Positions 60,654-64,000 of a DNA stretch of 64,000 nucleotides are shown in pieces (the stretch's first letter is position 1; the number at the start of each line of letters is the position of its first letter). A program made the translations under genes and the position numbers. The stretch is from Treponema putidum. Lineage in GTDB: Bacteria > Spirochaetota > Spirochaetia > Treponematales > Treponemataceae. The DNA is taken from assembly GCF_000755145.1 (NCBI RefSeq), contig NZ_CP009228.1, positions 1,845,694 to 1,909,693 of the forward strand, written 5' to 3'. The notes below the pieces were generated by a model. The model was not told where the DNA came from. It saw only the letters and a list, made by a program, of their open reading frames with translations, and ran no database searches.

Positions 60654-61022
60654 TTAGCGTCCTTTTCTAAAAATAACGCGTTTTAGTACGATTGTGTTTG
60701 TTTTTCCTACTGAAGCAGCTTTTAAATCTTCAACTTCAAACTTGGAAAAAACATTAGTTCTTTTGTATTCGGCGATAAATTCCATAATAATTTTTTCGCA
60801 GTCGGCTTCATTATAGGTATCGTTACTTTCCTCATAAGTGAGATAAAACTCAACCTGATTTTCCAATCCCGGGACATCCATCTTTGTCCAATAAATTACG
60901 GCAGTCGGCCTTCCTTTAATCTCAAATTTTTCGGTCTTGGGCTTTACAAGTGCCGGATTTTCGGCAAAAACAGCCAAAACCAATAAAGCCATAATACTAA
61001 TTGCAAAAAATTTCTTTTTCAT
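60654..61022 (-). CDS. small exported protein, unknown function
   Basis: A 122-residue protein with an N-terminal signal (KKFFAISIMALLVLAVFAENP) and a beta-rich mature part ending in VKRVIFRKGR. No family recognised. GGAGGG precedes ATG. Lies between tpiA and secG on the same strand; not obviously in an operon with either. Confidence 0.7.
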   Translation of the reverse strand: MKKKFFAISIMALLVLAVFAENPALVKPKTEKFEIKGRPTAVIYWTKMDVPGLENQVEFYLTYEESNDTYNEADCEKIIMEFIAEYKRTNVFSKFEVEDLKAASVGKTNTIVLKRVIFRKGR

Positions 61023-61193
61023 GTTAATAACCCTCCAATTTAAGTTATTTTATTATACTGTAAGTATACTGTAAGGTTAAACAACCCTCACAGTCGTTAA
61101 GATACTAGCATTTTATGCTCATTTTTTCAAGTAGACGGTAGAAAGCTAAAGCATCAAAAGTAAAAAAGGTTGTTTACTCAATCGTCTTATCTT

Positions 61194-61946
61194 TTACTCG
61201 GAAAATAAGGCTATGGGCAAAAATGTTTTCGCTTTAAGGCCGGCTCCGCCTATTAGTCCACCGTCAATATTAGGCTTTTTTAAAAGGCCTTCGGCATTTT
61301 CTGGCTTCATGGAGCCTCCGTACTGGATTATCATTTCTTTAGCTGATTTTTCACCGTAAATACCTGCTAAGGTTTTTCTTATTGATGCATGAATGGAATC
61401 TGCATCTTCAGGGCTTGCATTTTTTCCGGTTCCTATTGCCCAAACGGGCTCATAAGCAATTGTTACCTTATTCAAATCTTGTGAAGAAACCTCTGCAAGG
61501 CCTTTTTTAATCTGCCTTTCGCATACGGCTTCGGCATGGCCGGCTTCACGTTCTTCGAGAAGTTCACCGACACATAGGATAACCTCAAGGCCGTGTTTTA
61601 AGGCAAGTTTTACCTTTTTATTGATAAGATCATCGGTTTCTTTATATATGTGGCGCCTTTCGGAATGTCCCAAGATGACGGTTTGAACACCTACATCTAA
61701 AAGCTGAAGAACAGAAACCTCTCCCGTATGAGCACCTTTTTCTTCCAAGCCCATATTTTGGGCACCCAGCAAGATATTGGAGCCCTTAAGTACGGCTGCA
61801 ACATCTTGCAAAAGAGTAAATGAAGGAGCTATCATGTACTTGTTCTTGCCGTCTCTTAGACCGGCCTTCATTTCTTCTGCAAGCCGCTTGGCCTCAGCCC
61901 TATTCATATTCATCTTCCAATTTGCCGCAATGTAAAACTTTTTCAC
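61194..61946 (-). CDS. tpiA: triose-phosphate isomerase
   Basis: A 250-residue TIM barrel enzyme that interconverts dihydroxyacetone phosphate and glyceraldehyde 3-phosphate. AANWKMN near the start, catalytic histidine in ILGHSERR, catalytic glutamate in AYEPVWAIGTGK and phosphate loop GGSMKPEN, GLIGGAGL. Start is GTG at 61946 behind AGGAGG (6 bases). Confidence 0.97.
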   Translation of the reverse strand: MKKFYIAANWKMNMNRAEAKRLAEEMKAGLRDGKNKYMIAPSFTLLQDVAAVLKGSNILLGAQNMGLEEKGAHTGEVSVLQLLDVGVQTVILGHSERRHIYKETDDLINKKVKLALKHGLEVILCVGELLEEREAGHAEAVCERQIKKGLAEVSSQDLNKVTIAYEPVWAIGTGKNASPEDADSIHASIRKTLAGIYGEKSAKEMIIQYGGSMKPENAEGLLKKPNIDGGLIGGAGLKAKTFLPIALFSE

Positions 61947-62044
61947 TTTTCCTCCTAATTAATCGAGGTTAAAAGACCTCATTCTTCTTAGAACAGGTTA
62001 TCCCTTTACGGAGGAGTTGTCAAGAAGGTAAAAAATGATCACAC

Positions 62045-62073
62045 TTGCACCTTTGCCTATTTTTGAGTATAGT
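62045..62073 (+). promoter_or_regulatory. promoter predicting a leaderless mRNA for the glycosyltransferase
   Basis: TTGCAC (62045-62050), 17-base spacer, TATAGT (62068-62073). The ATG at 62080 lies at the expected +1, seven bases beyond the box; no ribosome binding site. Confidence 0.65.
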
Positions 62074-62079
62074 ACATTT

Positions 62080-63222
62080 ATGAAGCAAAGAATCGCATTT
62101 CTATACCTTAAAACGGGAGCGGGCCATTTGTCAGGAGCAAAAGCGCTGTCGAACAAATTAATGGATTTATATCCTGATAAGGTTGAATGTCTTCTAAAAG
62201 ACGGCTTTGACAAGGGTGTTCCGCTTTTTAAGTTCTTTTTTGAAAAGGGTTATCTTGGCACTACAAATTATTTTGAACCGGGATATGTGGCCTTTTATCA
62301 ATTTAACGGTTTGGATTTCGTTATGAAAGGGTCTAAAAAAATTATAGCTCCATATATTGTTGGAAAATTAGTAGACTTTTTAAAGTCAAATGAAATAACA
62401 AAGGTAGTCTGCTTACATCAAATTCTTATAACTCTTTGCCGTGATGCCATAAATAGGGTTAATCCCAATATTTCCTTAATAAGTATCGTTATGGATCCTT
62501 TTACCATACATCCTGTATGGTTTTTTGAAAAAAATACCGAGCTTGTAGTTTTTTCTCAAAAAGCAAGGAGAGAAGCTATAGAAAAATACGGTCTGGATGC
62601 TAAAAGAATACATCAATTTCCTTTAATGCTTTCTGAACAGTTTGATACCGCTTATAGCAAAGAGCAAATATCTGACACAAAAAAAAGGTTGGGAATTCCT
62701 CAAGATAAAAAGATTGTACTTATTGCAGGGGGCGGAGAGGGACTAAAGCAGGCAACCCCTATTGTGCTTTCATTTATGAAAAAATCTACAGATGTATTTT
62801 TAATTGTAGTATGCGGAAAAAATCGTCCTCTTAGGCATAGCCTTGAATATTTGATTCAGTTTTCATCTTTTAAAAATATTAAAATATTCGGCTTTGTTTC
62901 TTTTATGCCTGACCTAATGAATATAGCAGATTGTGTTATAACAAAGGGAGGTCCTGCAACTCTTATGGAAGCTATTTCCATAGGAAAACCTGTTATTATT
63001 TCTACATATATACGGGGGCAAGAACTTGGAAATATGCTGTATATTACGCAAAATAAACTCGGATGGTATATTTCAAAACCTAATGACATTGTTGAAAAAG
63101 TATCTGAAATATTTTCAGATGATAAAAACCTTGAAGAAATACAAAGCCGAATAAAAAAAATGAATATAAAAAACGGTCTAAAGGATATAGCAAATTTTAT
63201 ATATAATTTTGGTATCTATTGA
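62080..63222 (+). CDS. MGDG-synthase/MurG-like glycosyltransferase
   Basis: A 380-residue cytoplasmic GT-B glycosyltransferase. N-domain FLYLKTGAGHLSGAKALSNKL (MGDG synthase type); C-domain IAGGGEGLKQATPIVLSF, ITKGGPATLMEAISIGKPVIIS for the nucleotide sugar. Members add galactose or glucose to diacylglycerol, which fits a spirochaete making glycolipids; acceptor and donor not determined. An in-frame ATG at 62035 would lie upstream of the promoter, so 62080 is chosen. Confidence 0.82.
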   Translation: MKQRIAFLYLKTGAGHLSGAKALSNKLMDLYPDKVECLLKDGFDKGVPLFKFFFEKGYLGTTNYFEPGYVAFYQFNGLDFVMKGSKKIIAPYIVGKLVDFLKSNEITKVVCLHQILITLCRDAINRVNPNISLISIVMDPFTIHPVWFFEKNTELVVFSQKARREAIEKYGLDAKRIHQFPLMLSEQFDTAYSKEQISDTKKRLGIPQDKKIVLIAGGGEGLKQATPIVLSFMKKSTDVFLIVVCGKNRPLRHSLEYLIQFSSFKNIKIFGFVSFMPDLMNIADCVITKGGPATLMEAISIGKPVIISTYIRGQELGNMLYITQNKLGWYISKPNDIVEKVSEIFSDDKNLEEIQSRIKKMNIKNGLKDIANFIYNFGIY

Positions 63223-63247
63223 AAAAAAGGAGCTTTAAATATATACT
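63219..63247 (+). promoter_or_regulatory. promoter predicting a leaderless mRNA for the last gene
   Basis: TTGAAA (63219-63224, overlapping the previous stop TGA), 17-base spacer, TATACT (63242-63247). The ATG at 63254 is seven bases beyond the box. AGGAG near 63228 is about 20 bases away and too far to serve. Confidence 0.65.
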
Positions 63248-63253
63248 TAAAAA

Positions 63254-64000
63254 ATGAAACGATTTAAAATCCTTTTCTATTTTTTAATATGTTTGAATTT
63301 GTTTAATCTTCAAGCACAGGATATAACTTCTTATGCTAAAATACTTTACGATCATGATTCGCCTTATTATGATGATTTATATCTTATGTCGCTTGAAAAC
63401 GGTTCAGTACTGCTTTCTTATAAAAAGCCTCTGTCTCTTGCCGAGATTGCAATATTCTATAAAGAAATAGATCCGGCATATTTATCTAAAAACGGCGAAA
63501 CATTATACGGAAATCTCGGCACCCTCCTTTTAAAAAATAATATGCTTTTTTCCCATGATAATTTTAATTTTAATACAAATCTTATTTTAGCGCTTCAGGG
63601 GCAATACTTTTATAATTCTGATAAAGTACCTGCGGTAGATAAATTTATAAAATACAACCGAATGCCTGCCCCTATTACCGTTCCGATAGAACTTGGGTTT
63701 TCCAAATATGTTTATTCTTACACAGATCTAATAATTGGAAAAAATTTTAGCGGATTCCGCTTATCCTATCCTTATACAAATCTACCTCTAAGCCAAACGG
63801 CCTTAGACTACCATTTCCCAAAAAAAGCCGGTATATCCGTGGGAAACAGTTTTTTTAATGTACATATGGGAAGAGGACGGCTGAATGTAGGAAAGACCTT
63901 AAGCGGCAGTATGCTTATTTCTGACCTACCGGACAGGCATGATTATATAACAGCATCTTTGTTTTCAAAGCATATAAAAATTGATACAACCATTGCAGAA
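63254..64000 (+). CDS. outer-membrane-type beta-rich protein, 5' part (runs off the window)
   Basis: An open frame of 249 codons without a stop up to the window end. It begins with a signal peptide (KRFKILFYFLICLNLFNLQAQ) and continues as a mainly beta, aromatic-rich sequence (QGQYFYNSDKVPAVDKFIKY, VYSYTDLIIGKNFSGFRLSYPY, ISVGNSFFNVHMGRGRL), as expected for an outer-membrane barrel; the FNVHMGRGRL region faintly recalls Wzi-like capsule proteins. Neither family is firm. Preceded by a promoter that predicts a leaderless message. Confidence 0.6.
   Translation, partial: MKRFKILFYFLICLNLFNLQAQDITSYAKILYDHDSPYYDDLYLMSLENGSVLLSYKKPLSLAEIAIFYKEIDPAYLSKNGETLYGNLGTLLLKNNMLFSHDNFNFNTNLILALQGQYFYNSDKVPAVDKFIKYNRMPAPITVPIELGFSKYVYSYTDLIIGKNFSGFRLSYPYTNLPLSQTALDYHFPKKAGISVGNSFFNVHMGRGRLNVGKTLSGSMLISDLPDRHDYITASLFSKHIKIDTTIAE

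Noticed and set aside
61022-61194. Small gene or RNA between tpiA and the exported protein gene
   Set aside because: No start with ribosome binding site, stem or promoter of note was found in this gap.

Overview
The window is a low-GC, gene-dense spirochaete chromosome segment, most likely Treponema denticola or a very close relative. This is inferred from gene content and protein character: a single-polypeptide LicC-LicA choline enzyme beside a BCCT transporter, a cystalysin-like C-S lyase, a GrdX protein, a Bat (BatA-D) operon, many TPR lipoproteins and UUG/GUG starts. No rRNA, tRNA, CRISPR array or insertion sequence was found.

Layout. 1-2.8 kb: end of a probable cdaA, then cdaR and acpS, then a cysteine desulfidase/serine dehydratase-like gene. 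2.8-5.1 kb (minus): pbpC. 5.2-7.6 kb: infC-rpmI-rplT followed by a coiled-coil protein, zapA and a YaiI-type gene. 7.7-12 kb: envelope genes (TPR lipoproteins, LysM lytic transglycosylase, OmpA protein). 12-14.3 kb: a lipase and an M29 aminopeptidase. 14.3-19.1 kb: an accessory patch of small mixed genes, structured repeats, a gene remnant and a toxin-antitoxin pair with a decayed toxin. 19.2-27.1 kb: glycogen phosphorylase, a cystalysin-like lyase with a DUF401 permease, a divergent operon of two membrane proteins plus an M19 dipeptidase, and an unlisted 56-residue zinc ribbon. 27.2-36.1 kb: purF, an inserted type II restriction-modification pair, tldD/tldE, rpoN and a metallo-hydrolase. 36.1-43.9 kb: amrS, threonine dehydrogenase, BCCT transporter and HTH-LicC-LicA, then a Na+/Ala-Gly symporter and grdX. 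44-52.4 kb: HD-GYP protein, smr and a Bat operon (minus). 52.6-60.6 kb: exported and TPR proteins, corC-ybeY-pgpH-phoH and secG (minus). 60.6-64 kb: tpiA, an MGDG-synthase-like glycosyltransferase and the start of an outer-membrane protein gene.

How genes fit together. CdaR (regulator of the c-di-AMP cyclase) and PgpH (c-di-AMP phosphodiesterase) bracket the window. Choline uptake and activation form one two-gene operon. Threonine dehydrogenase, AgcS and GrdX point to a glycine-fermenting Stickland lifestyle; the dipeptidases, aminopeptidase, TldD/E and C-S lyase point to peptide and amino-acid feeding.

Most notable signals. (1) Five genes have sigma70-type promoters whose -10 box ends six bases before the ATG (ten for a sixth-like case, licCA), predicting leaderless or nearly leaderless mRNAs. 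(2) Four genes (batA, batD, an exported protein gene at 52.6 kb, and tdh) look broken or extended by one base in A/T runs of 7-9, meaning phase variation, slippage or assembly error. (3) An eight-unit 11-bp tandem array repeats a perfect -35 box just upstream of the Bat operon. (4) A perfect 35-bp palindrome sits on the start site of the two-membrane-protein/dipeptidase operon, the best candidate for an undescribed transport system here. (5) The rpoN leader can form two mutually exclusive hairpins, one hiding its ribosome binding site.
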